Assembly (NCBI GenBank): GCA_009760855.2 | Contig: WPIO01000385.1 | Span: forward strand, 1-62,079 | Origin: Cristatella mucedo | Taxonomy: Eukaryota > Bryozoa > Phylactolaemata > Cristatellidae | Reading direction: 5' to 3' | DNA length: 62,079 bases | In this document: positions 45,205 through 57,742 of the stretch, in pieces | Numbering within the stretch: the first letter of the stretch is position 1 | How the letters are laid out: each line of letters starts with the position of its first letter | Program-made: the position numbers and the translations under genes | The notes under the pieces: model-generated | The model's input: the letters and a program-made list of their open reading frames with translations, nothing else | Told to the model about the DNA's origin: nothing | The model's database searches: none

Positions 45205-46140
45205 TAGGCGTAATGTAATATAAATTATCTACGTCTGAAACTCCTCAAAGCCACAGAGAATAAATGAGTTTTTTAGGAGATTTTTAAATACCTCATTCAA
45301 GCGTAATCGGATTTCGGTATGCATTTGATAGCTGAGAGACTTCATCTCACATAACAAAGGCAGTGCGAAAAGCGTAGCTGAGTCAGAAGTAGAGTTGAGG
45401 TAATGAGCAGCGTGGAAGTAGCTGCTCAGGACGGCTGGAATGTATTCGCCACATCTTAAGTAGAAAAGAAGACGTCGTTTCATAGGAATGGCGGTAGTGC
45501 GTTCCACACTCTGGGAAATAAAAAGAAAAGGCCTCTGTCGCCCCAGCAGTCTTAAAGCGAAGCAACGAAATAGCTAACCTAGTGTCTGCCGGGAATCTGA
45601 GGGCGCAGGGAGGCAGCAACAGGTGCAGCAGGGATGCTGTAACAAGTGCAGCAGGGAGGCAGCAACAAATGCAGCAGGGAGGCTGTAACAAGTGCAGCAG
45701 GGAGGCAGCAACAAGTGCAGCAGGGAGGCTGTAACAAGTGCAGCAGGGAGGCTGTAACAAGTGCAGCAGGGAGGCTGTAACAAGTGCAGCAGGGAGGCAG
45801 CAACAAGTGCAGCAGGGAGCTGCAGCAACAAGTGCAGCAGGGAGGCTGTAACAAGTGCAGCAGGGAGGCAGCAACAAGTGCAGCAGGGAGGCTGTAACAA
45901 GTGCAGCAGGGAGGCTGTAACAAGTGCAGCAGGGAGGCAGCAACAAGTGCAGCAGGGAGGCTGTAACAAGTGCAGCAGGGAGGCAGCAACAAGTGCAGCA
46001 GGGAGGCTGTAACAAGTGCAGCAGGGAGGCTGCAACAAGTGCAGCAGGGAGGCTGTAACAAGTGCAGCAGGGAGGCTGTAACAAGTGCAGAAGTTAAGAT
46101 CGATCTTTTAACCTGCGAAAGTAGAGTAAAACTTTGAGAG
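45205..46140 (-). mobile_element. LINE family A 3' part interrupted by minisatellite
   Basis: The reversed tail GTAATGTAATATAAATTATCTACG at 45208, then SAVLSSYFHAAHYLNSTSDS, LECGTHYRHS-like sequence and RFKTAGATEAFSF (minus). The homology runs into GGGCGCAGGGAGGCAGCAAC, where the tandem array starts. Confidence 0.65.
45608..46090. repeat. 23-bp minisatellite, about 21 units
   Basis: Units CAGGGAGGCAGCAACAAGTG-CAG and the variant with CTGTA for CAGCA alternate. The unit has no stop on the minus strand in any frame, and 23 is not a multiple of 3, so all three minus frames stay open as LLHLLQPPCCTC-type artefacts. Confidence 0.95.
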
Positions 46141-46939
46141 CAGCGGTGAAAACATGTTGTTTATAGTGTGCTCCGCTTCACAGCACTGATTTTGAAAATG
46201 GCAAGTTGCTCGGAGCTTTCGGGTGGATTGCTGGGCTGGGCCCGTGCTGAGGAGGCTATTTTCTGGAGACAGTGCATGCGCAACTGCTAGAAATTGCGTG
46301 AGTAAACTCCGAAAACCGTTGACGATAATGAGGAATGAAAACCACGTTATTTGCCAACGGCTTCCTTATCAGTAGCAGGAGGCGTTTCACAGTCGATCTC
46401 AGTTCTATGGAGTTGGACCACTGTTACTCACTGGACCCGACGCCGCTAACCACTAGCTGCACTTCGCCAGCATCGTAATGACCAGCTAACGACGGTCGTG
46501 GCTTTAATTAAACGTTCTATCTGGAGGTTGGTGGCGAGCCCAGTCATCTCGCATCTGCAACAATGGGCCTTCGATAGCAAACTGGCTGACGACACTTAAA
46601 CACCTGAGAGGTCTGTAAAGGTGGTTCTGCCATGGTACCTATCTTCTAAAGAATAAGTAAGCGAGGGGGGACCCCAAACAAGCCAGGTTTTCACACCGCC
46701 CTGCAGCCCTTAGTACGATCATTTTGGATTAGATCAGGCGGATGTTATCGGGCAGGAGTTGAGCGAGTAAAATGAAAGTGTTGTTTTAGGCCAGCAAAGA
46801 TGAACTAGTTTCAGTCTGGAGGGTTGCTCACGAGCATAGCTCGATTCGCACACCAACCACGCCTCAATAGTAGCCTCTGTAAGGAGTCGGCAGACTACAG
46901 TGCCTACAAGAGCTTTGCTTGAGACATAGCCTCTTGCAG

Positions 46940-47205
46940 CTCCCTTTTAGAAATGACTAATAATTGCAGGTACGTGGGAGCTGCACCCAGTCCAGTAAAT
47001 CGTAGCTGTGGCAACAGCTGCAGCCACAGCTGCGGCCACAGCTGCGGCCACAGCTGCGGCCACAGCTGCAGCTGTGGCCATCTGTGCGGCGAAGGAGGAG
47101 GAGGGCGGACCGCTTCCTCTGATTGAGTAAGCCGCTGCACTGTTGAAAAAAACCTTCCAGACTTAGCAAGATTTTGCCACCGAGGATAGTCGGCCCCCAC
47201 ACTGA
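46940..47205 (-). repeat. Interspersed repeat D with 12-bp expansion
   Basis: Same end sequence as 28660 (TTTTAGAAATGACTAATAATTGCAGG). In the middle, CAGCTGCGGCCA is repeated about four times (47020-47075). Confidence 0.55.
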
Positions 47206-47454
47206 AGCTGCAAAATTTCTGGCGGCTGCAGGTTTTTTTGTAGGATAATGTTTTTCTCAGCCGGAGCTCTGGCGACTGTTCTGCCTTAACACGTTGGTTA
47301 CTACAGAGTGCAACACTCGTACTAAATTTTGCTGCCGTCTCCTTGTCCTCCGGTACATTTTGCGCGTTTTCCGTAATATCCTTGTAAAGGCCGTTGTCCT
47401 ACAGAATCAGAAGTAACACAAAAGAACCTGTTATGGGCTTGTATTCAAAGAGAA

Positions 47455-47840
47455 ATAATAATAGCAATAATACACTTGATAAAACGCCTTAGATAACTCA
47501 ATCACTTTCTAGAACGGTTTACATTTGCTGCAAAGGAATCACGATCAATGGTGGTGAGTGGTATCGTGCTTGATAAGCAACTTGATAAAATGGTAAGGGG
47601 TGAAGCCAGTGCAGGTCGGTGAAAAGTGGTGTGATGTGGCCACTATGACGCTCACGGCAGACATGCCTAGCTGCATAGTTTGGCACTAGCTGTAAGCATC
47701 CAATTGCATATGACGATAGACCAGCAAGCAGTGAGTTACAGAAGTCAAGACGGAATGTTAAAAATGCATGGATCAACCTAGATGTGGCATCCCTGAATAA
47801 GGAATTAACAGAGGACTCTCTTCTTAAGTCTAGAACTGAA
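47455..47840 (-). mobile_element. LINE family B C-terminal fragment and 3' end, deletion-fused
   Basis: Minus frame LDFCNSLLAGL, LQLVPNYAARHVCRERHSGHITPL and TDLHWL; then directly the 3' terminal GCAAATGTAAACCG, hairpin and ATT tail. The C-terminal block and most of the 3' UTR are missing, so an internal deletion joins the two. Confidence 0.75.
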
Positions 47841-50104
47841 TGTTCCCCTCACCTGGTGTTCGACTAACCTGCTGCGACTTCATGCGGACATGCTAGCAGT
47901 ACCTGAGTTGACCAGCTTTTAACATGCTAACTGTTCAGGAGTGAACTGGTAGTAACTGGCTAGATGTAGCAAATGCGACTCCCCGGATGTCATCCATATT
48001 TATGGTGGTCGTCAATCTGGACAATCAGAATTTGGTGTTTAAGATATGTGGTAAACGTCCTTTACAATTCCGACCCACATCCTTTATAAGGCCAGAGAAA
48101 GCCTACACAGGAAGTAATAGCATGACTCTGCAGTCAGCTAGCAAGCAGTAGAGACCTGAGCTACTTTTTTCCTAGTTACCACTGCTGCAGCAACTCTTCC
48201 TAATTGCTCCCATTCCACTGGTACTTAGGGAGACGCCCGTGAGCAGTCTGCCGTAGTGATGAACCTCTTGCTTTCTGAGATGGCTGGAACCAGCCAATAG
48301 CCTGCACGAGTTACAGAAGTGGAAAGCTGAAATTTGTTCCGACCGTTTTGCACTCTTTTTAATTTTGATACATTGATTTCTGACAGATCCCAAAGCACAG
48401 CAGATTTGATTCCGCGACACCTGGGTGAATTCCTGTGGCATTTCAGATGTTTACTTCTGCGATAAAGAGGCACTATAAGGCAATTCAATACCACAGTCCT
48501 TATCCTCTGAATCCAGAGTATTTTCTGTTTGATTACATACGTTCGTACGGTAGAGTTTGTTGCAATTATTAAAAATAGCACATTCGATCGACCTGCATAG
48601 GACGGAGACTCGGCAGTTATGAATTCGACATCAAAAGTGATGTAACATATGAAATGATATTTTCATGCATGAATCTAGGGTCTTCTGTCATCATAACCCA
48701 GTTAGTTGCCTTGATGGTAAGAGCACTGGCATTTTTGCTGGTCCTGACCACTTTGCTGTCTTACTGACCTTAAAAGAAACCCAACAAATTGGTAAGGGCG
48801 GCAGATTCTGTGTCCCTCGTATTTCAAGTGCATGCTTGTATGCATATTTCCCGAAAAATGGTAAAAAATAATTTTCAGCAACTCCAACTATCGATTGTCT
48901 ACAGCTGCATATATAAATATTGACGTTGAAACAATGACTGCCGCTTGGCCTGTGCACTCATAGCTGTCAAAAGGTTTGTCTGAAATACAAATTTGTACAC
49001 GTGGTACTGAAAGCTTATTAAGTTGGCGACGCCTGCACACGAGGTCCACACGATGTGGATTCTTTCGAGTTTTTTCAGCCACAGAAAGCATGCCAGTTTG
49101 ACAGCGTTTTATCGTCAGTCGCCAACATGGCTACTTACTATGTCTTCAAACCCAGCAGCAGTTGCATTCAGTACGTCTGCATCTTGCGAGGAGACATTGC
49201 AATCTGTAGATGGTCGATTTGAGTATCCGTGTTCGGGAATGGCTTTAATTGCTTTGTGCATGTTCAGCTGCATACACTGCCACTGAAGTTTGAAATGGAG
49301 AACCAAACGTCATGTAAGGTAGGGTCCCCAGCAAAAGATCTAATTTTTTAAGCTTGTTGTCCTGGTCAGTTAAATAGCCCAGAACTCGACGCTTTTAAAT
49401 GCACTAGTTATCATCAGCACAGTCTGACGTTCTTGTCGCTAAGCGAGAAAGCTGTCGCCAAGAAAAGGCTGCCCAATTCAAGTAGTTTAGCCGTTGGGGA
49501 TCTGGCACGGGTCATGCTGAGCAACACTTACCAGAGCTTTAGAATGCAGACAGGGAAGTTGCGAGGACAACACAAGGGAGCTGCATCGCTGCTCGACCCG
49601 AATCCTGAGCTGAGGCAGCCATCGCTTGTTACCGACCCTGGTGCTTCGTAGGGGTCGTCGGGAGTACAGCAGCTTGAGTCGGCAGCGTTGCATATATTGC
49701 TGTTTGCAGCATTGCCAAAGGCAGGGACAAAACAGCGATTGGGAAAGCGGCGAAAATGGAGTGCTTTCCACTCCAGCGTGAATTCTCGCTGAACAAAAGA
49801 AAAAGATGGCGGCTGATCACCTCTACCGAGCATGAACCATCAGAAACAGAGAGTCACAAGCAACCACCCGTTTGCGAACAAGCACTGCTGGGACACGAGG
49901 GGAGACGCAAAGGTATGCATAATGAATTGCTGACTCGGGTGTGAGCATGACTAGTCTATTAAATAAGTAAAATACAATACAAGTTCCCATGAAAAACTAC
50001 TGGATCGCCGCCCCATCGGTCGACCGTGCTCAGATCTGCTTATCAAAAACGTGCGGCCTAGTAAATGAGTTGCTGACAATGCCATACGCGACGGCCCCCC
50101 CCCC

Positions 50105-50109
50105 CGTGT

Positions 50110-50140
<31 letters not shown>

Positions 50141-50245
50141 CACGCGCGCCCGAGCCTTTATGTGCATCGTGAGCGTGAGTGTGTACGGGCGTGTACAGGT
50201 GTACGTGTGTGTGCGTGCGCGCGCGTGTGTGTGTGTGCGGTGATG
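50105..50245. repeat. GT-rich microsatellite upstream of unit 4 promoter
   Basis: TGTGTG runs with CACGCGCGCC and GTGCGTGCGCGCGC interruptions; a second shorter run at 50425-50450. Confidence 0.85.
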
Positions 50246-50788
50246 GCTACGAAAAAAGCTCGAAACATTTCAAAAGTGGTGACAAAGGGGTGCGCCTCCG
50301 GCCGGTAAAACTTCCCCGAAAGGCGATCCAGCACAAGCGGAGAAGCAAGAGAGAAGAACAAACGGCATTCACTTGAGAGTGCTTTCGCTGATGTATATTT
50401 GTTCTCTCATATACGTGCACTCGCTTGTGTGTGTGTATGTGTGTGTGTATTTATGGTTTTATTTTTCTATTCCAGTGCTTGCGTTTGTGTGCATGGGTGT
50501 GTTAAAGCGTCGGCATACGTGCATGTGTATGCCTGTGCTGTGTATCCGTGTGCTTGCATATGAGTGGCAGTGTGCTTTTACATGTGTTCGTGAGTGAAAC
50601 TCGGATGATAATAAGAGATTTTACGAATGTTTTATGGTTCCCCTATTCCGCGATTTGGTCATAGGACCGGAGCCAGGAGATCGGCCAGCTCTGACACAAT
50701 GCGAGCCCCATCCAAGCAGCCACACATTAAAAGCTTTCTACGGCTTTTTTGCAGCCACATTCACCACAGTGGCCTTGCCCACCCGTCT

Positions 50789-50840
50789 TGTTTACTTTGT
50801 TGAGACTGATGGTCCTGCCCTACTCTGGAATCCTATAAAA
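50789..50840 (+). promoter_or_regulatory. Promoter remnant of unit 4 peptide gene
   Basis: TGTTTAC at 50789-50795 and TATAAAA at 50834-50840, with the same spacing and flanking GCCCACC as unit 3. It now faces a copy without exon 1. Confidence 0.5.
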
Positions 50841-51275
50841 AGCAAGTGAGCGACGCAGGTCATCAGGTCACGCTGCTGCCCTAGTTGTGAACACGTGACC
50901 GGGTCGGTGACTGTAGCCGCTGCTGCATCTGGGCTTTTATCGGCGGTGCAGCTCCACTCTTATGTTATGCAACCCCTAAGGCAGCACTTCTTAGTATAAA
51001 GCCTTTCCTCCCCTCCCTGGAACTAGCCAAACGAGCCCAGCAGCAAAGCTTCGATTGCCACGATTCCGGGTGTTCTGAATTGGACCGCGAGTTGGGTTGC
51101 AATTCTCGTGCAGCAGAGGCCAGCGGAAGGCTTTGACCGTTGCCCACAGTGGCGCGTTCGCTTTGTTGAGCGATCGAGCTGGGAGCATTAAAGAGCATCG
51201 TTGGCGGCTGCCAGTCCGTACTTTGCATGCATGATTTCTTCACGATCTAAGCGGCATCCTACGTTTTCTGTTCAG

Positions 51276-51488
51276 ACGCCTACTACAGGAACAACAACAA
51301 TAATAATAACAAACAATAACGGTGGCTTTCCGAGGAATAACAATAACAACAACAATAACAACGCTGGACACAGCCGAGGCAAGCGTGCCAGTGACACTCT
51401 AGACTCGGCGACGACAGCGACCACCCAAAGCGCTATGCAAAAGACGGCGAACATTGGCAACAGCAACGGAAACATACCGGCTCCTTAA
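51276..51488 (+). pseudogene. Asn-rich peptide precursor, exon 2 only, frameshifted (unit 4)
   Basis: The acceptor TTTTCTGTTCAG at 51275 is intact. In the expected phase it reads DAYYRNNNNNNKQ and then a TAA at 51317-51319. One base in the Asn tract (AACAAACAATAAC) shifts the frame; the other frame gives GGFPR, a second Asn run, AGHSRGKRAS and a Ser/Thr/Ala tail ending GNIPAP before TAA at 51486-51488. Exon 1 is absent: sequence about 50890 that should lead to the ATG (GTTGTGAACACGTGACC) jumps directly to mid-intron sequence (GGTCGGTGACTGTAGCCGC). The promoter with TATA and the AATAAA remain. This is a dead copy unless a distant exon supplies the signal peptide. Confidence 0.68.
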
Positions 51489-51730
51489 CTTGCTTGCACG
51501 GCCTCACCCGGCGCTTAAAGGTCACCGTCGGAGCGGGCCGCCGTGAGCCAGCTGCCGCCGCTTTGTCGCAAGGGGCCACACTTGTCAGCTAGCGAGCGCT
51601 ACTAGAAGCGGACCGTTCGGCTGGCGGGCGGGCTGCCGATCGGCGTCGCCGACGGGCCGTCGCACGGTTGCATCTATTAACTTAGAGCAAGCACGATTCG
51701 AACTGATTTGTTTATCGGGCTCGCCTCAAA

Positions 51731-51736
51731 AATAAA
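51731..51736 (+). terminator. Poly(A) signal AATAAA of the unit 4 pseudogene
   Basis: GCCTCAAAAATAAATTTC lies about 245 bp after the stop, homologous to 34470-34486. Confidence 0.45.
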
Positions 51737-53149
51737 TTTCCGAAGGCGCACGCCCAACGTTTGCTTTCTCAGTACGATCGAACGAAGCTAGCTGCAAAAG
51801 CCGCTGGCTGCAATGGCCGCTTCCCACGGCTGCCGGCCGGTGAAGGTTCGGAAAGCTGAAGGTTCAGAATGGCTGCCGGATCGTACCATGTTTTCTTACA
51901 CGCGATAGTCACGCGCCGCTTAATTTTCCAACACCGGGTTTTTTTAAGATGATAGCGTCTAATGAAAATTAAAGCGAAAGCAGCCCAGCCTTTTTCGGCA
52001 ATTGCACTAAAAGACGCGCTGCCGGCGCGTGCCACAGGAATCACGCTTGGAAATTCTGCAATTCTAGCTGCGTTGCCCTATGTGTTATTTAAATGGATGA
52101 AACAGCGATCAGTCAAGAGTTTTGATTTCGCTTTCAATTTCAACGACATGAGCGAAATAGCCCAATTTCGACGACCGCTTTGTGCAAACCTCTTACATAC
52201 CTCGGGCTGAGGGGGAACTATTAGGCGCACAGGCATGTGTGATCGCGCGCCGCCAACCCGAATGAAGATCTCAGGTGAGGAGGAAGAGACCAGAGCTAAG
52301 GCCAGCTGATTGAAAGCCACTCCGTAGCGATAGCGCGACACACGATCATCCAAGCTTGGTGCTGCAGCCCTACCAGTCACTAGCTACCGATACTGGGTTC
52401 AGAGTGTCGCCGGCTTTGTGACGCATCGGCTAGAGAATTCGCACTTTCAACGAGCCCGGTGTTTTGTGGCCAAAAGTTCTGTCTGAATTAGGAAAGATCC
52501 CCGATTTACCCGCATGCAAGTAACATGCTGCATACTTACCACTGCGGCTACGACCAGGCTACGGTCACCTAATCACTGTGCCCGAAAAGCGAGTATATAT
52601 TCGCCAACTTTTCTACTGTTTTGCAGTAATTTATCTGCTCGCCGCGCTCTCTTGCTTCGTCTACCATGAGGCGTGTGGTTTCTAAGAGATTTTATACACT
52701 CATACAAAAGCCGTCTATTATCTAACATTACGGCAAAACTGGCTACATGATGGACGACTGGGATTGCTGGCTGAAATCGCATGGCACCACATTTAAGTCA
52801 CACGAATGAGTGGCTCTCGACCACGATCACCAACATTTCGACTGGTCGCCGTCGGCGGAAACACTAACACGAGGACAACCCAGAACATGTGTGGCAAGCT
52901 GAAACGTCCATGATTACAGCTCCATCTGAAGCTGCACACATGAGCTTATTTTCTGCTTGAGTCCGTATTTCTTTCTGTTTCCTTCTTGCGCACTTGGCAC
53001 TTGCTCTTTGGTCTTCAATCTTGTATAAAAGTGTTCACGATCATTTTTCTCCTAAGTCTTGCTTCTCTTAATACACCAAAAATTGTAATTGTAGTTTAAT
53101 CATGTGGGCTGTCAAGCTAGTCAGTAGCCTGTAATCAGCAGCTCTTGAC

Positions 53150-53560
53150 GGCTGAAAAATGAGACAATTGGCATTAGGGGAAAAATTTTTCACTAATTAC
53201 GATCTGTTGACATGCACAGGGTCAGCATGTAAAATGTGGTTAGTGGCAGCATGCACAGTGTCAGCACCCATAAACGCGCACGAAGGACGAATCACAGGGA
53301 CCCACTAAATGCTGTCCTAAATCGGTTGTCTTTTTAAGTTCTTTTTGATTGTGGGTTTCAAGTCAGGGGATGTTCTAACGCAAGTAGGGAGTGAGTTCCA
53401 GGCTTGGGGAGCATACGAGCTAAAGCAGATCTCTCCAAAGGATTTTGATTTTTGTACGAGGTACTGGTAAAACTAGTGGGATTTTGAAAAAAGCGGATGG
53501 TACCCTTGCATAGTGATCAAAGCTACATGGTTAGCTAGGCACTTTGTCTGCTTATTATAT
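53150..53560 (-). mobile_element. LINE family B C-terminal end and 3' UTR
   Basis: ACATGCACAGGGTCAGCATG, GTGGCAGCATGCACAGTGTCAGC and GGACGAATCACAGGGACCCAC are the reversed 3' UTR motifs. Past them the minus strand gives LELTPYL and RTKIKIL, matching 15060-15150. Confidence 0.7.
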
Positions 53561-56180
53561 CCTAACCCCAGTCCAGATTCACGCACACAGTTTCTTGTGT
53601 AAAACGAGTTTGATATTAAAAATTGTTTAATTTGTGAACACAAATGTATCATGATTTAAGCATTTAACTTAGAATGTAGGCATGGTGAGCGTTCAGTCAA
53701 AAATAAGTTGCCGTAGTGTATTCCGGTGGTTTAATAAATGACATAAAGTAAAGTTATCGCACTACTTCTGCTATAGTCAGCAGAAAAACCTTCCCCTGAT
53801 ACATGATTTTGCATGAGCTGCCAAACAGTGAGGAAGATTCACTAATAAACATCTACACCGCGATAGTAATGTGGATATAACTTGAAAGCTCGTGTCCAAC
53901 TCCCACAAACTCTCACCGAAAACCCCATCACCTGCCTTTCAGATATCTGAGCTGTGTTCAGGTTTACCCAAATCATAAACTTATTTTACTTGTAATTAAA
54001 TTTTGAAATAATTTCTAGCGACAAACACCTTTTACAATATTTAGTTGGTCGTGAGGCCGAGGTGATTCTATAGTTTGCCTATCGAATACTTCTAAATATC
54101 CAGAAAATCGTCGTGCCTCGACTTGTGGGTGTGGTCATTACGCTGGGCTAATAGCCAAATGGTGCTATTACTAAAATATTCCTAATCGAGAGCCTCATAC
54201 CTCCACAGAACGTGACTCATTTCCTTGCAACCTAATTGCCAAGCTGCGATAATTGAAAATAAAAAAGCAGAGCAACTGAAGGCTCATGGGCTTGTGCCCG
54301 ATGGAATGCCCTTATAAAAAAAAATCATTTTATAAACTAGCACAACAGTGCCACTCCTCTTATTGTTTTAAATGAACAATCGTGACTTGGAAAGTTCCAA
54401 TTTTTTGTCCCCTCTAATACTGCTTTCAGTAGCCGCACACATGAATTATAATTCGTTTTTACAGCACCGTAGAAAGAACTTAATTCTTCTGCTTGACCTC
54501 GATGCGCTTCACATTGCCAACGTTTGGCTTGCTTGCCACACTGACGTCGGGGCGGGGCGCCGACTTCTAGTTGTGCGTGACGTCCGTAGGCACCTTAAAC
54601 AACCTGGTGCTCCCAAACCAACACTCTAGTGTCACCTTTGCGTACACTTTCTTTTTCATTCATGCAACTATTCTTCATTTTATTCCAGAAGTGAGTTGGA
54701 CCTTTTATGCACAATAGCACCCAACTTACGAATTAATTTGTCCAATATATAGTATAGTTTGAAACCCCTAGCTGCTGAGGACTCAGGGAGCCACCGCTAC
54801 GTCCAAAATGAAGACTCTGATGTTGAGAATCGTAGCGCGTCGTCAAGTCTAGGACACTAGGGTCCTCCCCTTAATTCAATAAACCATTTTTACTTGAGGT
54901 TCGCGCCCTTGAAAAACACCTAGTTCTAACCCTGTTCCAGCCCCAGGATATAACAACTATATCAGAAAACCCTGGAGGCCCGCACCCTAGTGTGCCCTCT
55001 TCCATTCCAAAGTTAATCGCTCATTGACCTCGTCACAAGAGCTTTCTTTTGCTGAAGGTCGTGTGAATAAGCGGAACTAGGAAGTACGACTTTCATTCTA
55101 TCTAAGGGGTGGGCTATGTTTAAAAAACGGATGGCTACCTACCCCTACTAATGCGTCTTGGTGATTCGGCAGATCGATAGCTATCACATTGGTTGGTCGT
55201 CTCATTCATGTCAGACAGCCCAAAGTAAATAATGAATCCAAAAAATCAAATAGTCGGCACATTAATAATATTGCCCACGTCAAGATATACTCTGAAGTCT
55301 CCCACTCCAATAACTCTTTCCAAAGGTCCGCATAAGGACCGGCACACCTCTCTGCGACTGGACCGAGGGGACATCAAAGGACAACCGGAACGTAACACTC
55401 GCTATGTGGTCAACAGTATCTTGAGCCATCTCTTAAGGCCATTGGGGGTGCCTTAAATCCACACTTACAAAGCGCGTGACCGTACTCAAACGATAGACTG
55501 CGCTCTGATGGCTTTGTTTCCCGTTTCTCCAGTTACTTTCATCATTTTTATCTCCTCTACTGCGGAACTACTATTCTTGATAGATTGGTTTTATATTTAG
55601 GCAAGACTCCCCTATGTCCCAGGTTGCGCCAGTAATCTGTCAGTATTGTGCCCCATCACCCACTTACACCCCGGCCAATGGTTTCACCCTATGTCAGTCA
55701 TTAACTTTCTGACATTGTAAGCGATTTGAGCTATTAAGCGGGGCACTCTTGGATGCATTCTTCCGTGCGGCACACTTTCTTGTATCATTTATCTTCTTCC
55801 AAATAAAGACGCTTTCCTTGACCAGCGTAAGATAACCATGGCGCCCGAAAGATTAGTTTAATCTCCTAAATGCTAATCAAAATTGAAAATCCTTACCTTT
55901 ATTATGGCCAGAACTCTAAACCCTCGTGAGTATGGAGCATTTAGAGATTCTCTGAAATTAGGCCGATCCACTGTTATGATATAACTCCATTACAGATTAG
56001 CAGCATTCTCGGACTTTAGCAATCAAAACCATCCCAATTATCTATACATTAATTGTCTAACTTCCCATTTTTACTAGCACCCCAAGATAACTAAATGTCT
56101 ATTCAGGCGCTTTATATACACCTCTGGCTCGAGCAACACGACCTCAGCACTCGTTTGACAAGGGCTCCTGCCAACTTTCA
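53561..56180. other. AT-rich region without recognised gene
   Basis: The only longer frame, 54372-54629 (+, 85 codons), has no recognised domain. No repeat family member was detected. Confidence 0.35.
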
Positions 56181-56189
56181 TAAAAGACC

Positions 56190-57140
56190 GTAAAATTTAT
56201 TGATAACTCCATTACTCATCGAACGGCCCCAACCTTGCAGCTTGACTGAAAGACTTTGCTTTATAAGTTGGTGATACAGTTGTGTGATTGTAACCCATAA
56301 CCACATGCTCTTTGATGGCATGCTTACATTTAGAAGTTTATTACGAAGACTGCATCCGCAGCTAGACATCACTTCCGATCATATTATAAGATGCTTATCG
56401 ATCGTGAGGGTTTTCTAAAAATCTAATCAGCTCTATTTCTACCTAGGCTGGTTAACTGCATTTTATGTTTGAGATGACGCTACCGGAATGCAGCCATTAA
56501 GCCTTAACAGCTGATGATTTCATCATATGTAAAATGCCTAGGAAGAGATGGGGTTTCTGCTGAGAGGGCTTATCAAAGCTATTTTATAATAAGAAATATT
56601 CTATTATTCATACAAAAAGCCCAGGACCTTTAAGTCCGAGTGCAATCGTGTACTAAAGCAGCTCCAACGGCTCCTCATTTGACCGATGCGATGCAGAGCA
56701 AATGATTACACTTACCCAAGTGGACTGATACAGCTTGCCTGTTTATACCTAGCTGCCTTTTGCAATAGTTTCTCAGCCTCCTCGTGTGCTCAGGTTATCT
56801 ATTGTCGCTAAAGTTTTAAAGTGTACCTGAAGTAGCCATTCCTATTCCTTCGGCTCTAAAGACAGTTTGGCCGATAGACTATGGATTCTGCAGGTCCTGG
56901 AACTTGGATCTCCCTCACAATTCCTAGTCCACGACATTTGCTCCTCCTACAGGCCGACTTTCCACATGTTATTTCATTTAGATCCTGAAGGCTACTTTCA
57001 GGCTGCTTACTTCCATCGATTCTGCCGTCCTGCTGAAAAACTATGCCATCCTTGCTCTCATATTTTGCACTTGATTAAATTTTCTGATTACTTATATATT
57101 ATAATATATATATATAGAATCGAAAGCTGCTGAGGCTTTT
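56190..57140 (+). mobile_element. LINE family A, very old copy with nested LINE B terminus
   Basis: TKTASAARHHFRSYYK (about 56345) corresponds to QKTAPTASHHIRSLSK, PFLFLRL and the CTGCAGGTCCTGGAACTTGG block (56890) to PFLRLKTV and AGPRLWN, and CGAAAGCTGCTGAGGCTTTTGAGTG (57120) to the 3' end. About 56520-56600 (GTAAAATGCCTAGGAAGAG..GAGAGGGCTTATCAAAG) is a family B terminus inserted inside. Many stops. Confidence 0.6.
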
Positions 57141-57705
57141 GAGTGTGCAAACAATATTATTCTTCTTAACTCAGCACTTAGTCACGTGTTCCATAAAAAC
57201 TGCGTAACACGTTTTAGTACTTCATTTGTGACTTGAATAAGGACAGAAGTAGCTACAGCTATAGTCAGTCATCACTCTGCAGACCTACCAGAGTCAGACA
57301 AACGATACAATTTCATTCCAAGTGGTTGACAGGACAAAGGTCTGTTGATAAGTTCTGGTGTGGATTTTTATGAATACCTGGCCCTCTTAAACAGTGGAGT
57401 CTTTGAAAACCCATTGGAAACAATGTAAGGATTCTGCCAAACGGGTTACAAAGCACAATTGCAAGTTTACCGTTTGTGGCGAGCGAAATGGGAGAAAGAG
57501 TGATCAATATATATCTATTTTAAGCGGTTTCGGCAGACAGCGCCAACCACTCTTACGACCTGATTTGGAATAAAAATCTCAGAATGCCCTCAATATAGCG
57601 AAAGGTTTGCGTGCAGCCCCCGATAGCTGCGCCAGGCTCGAGGCCGTCAGCTGGCCCGTGCCGGTCGCTGTCATTAAACCAGGTAGCAAATTCTGTCTAT
57701 CTGGG

Positions 57706-57742
57706 CAACCCGATAGTAGCCGTACACTTAACTATCGGGTTG
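57706..57742. repeat. Perfect 12-bp inverted repeat with 13-nt loop
   Basis: CAACCCGATAGT and ACTATCGGGTTG flank AGCCGTACACTTA. It can form a strong hairpin. Confidence 0.85.

Larger units (their letters stand above)
41350..51770. repeat. Segmental duplication unit 4
   Basis: Same block order as unit 3, with insertions at about 41720-43230 and 43470-44980, the 23-bp minisatellite at 45608-46090 and a LINE B insertion at 47455-47840. The peptide gene at its end is broken. A related flank continues to about 52600. Confidence 0.7.

Noticed and set aside
45383-46084. Long minus-strand frames (up to 233 codons) rich in Leu, Cys and Pro
   Set aside because: They are readings of the 23-bp minisatellite in all three frames, framed by LINE A remains; not a gene.
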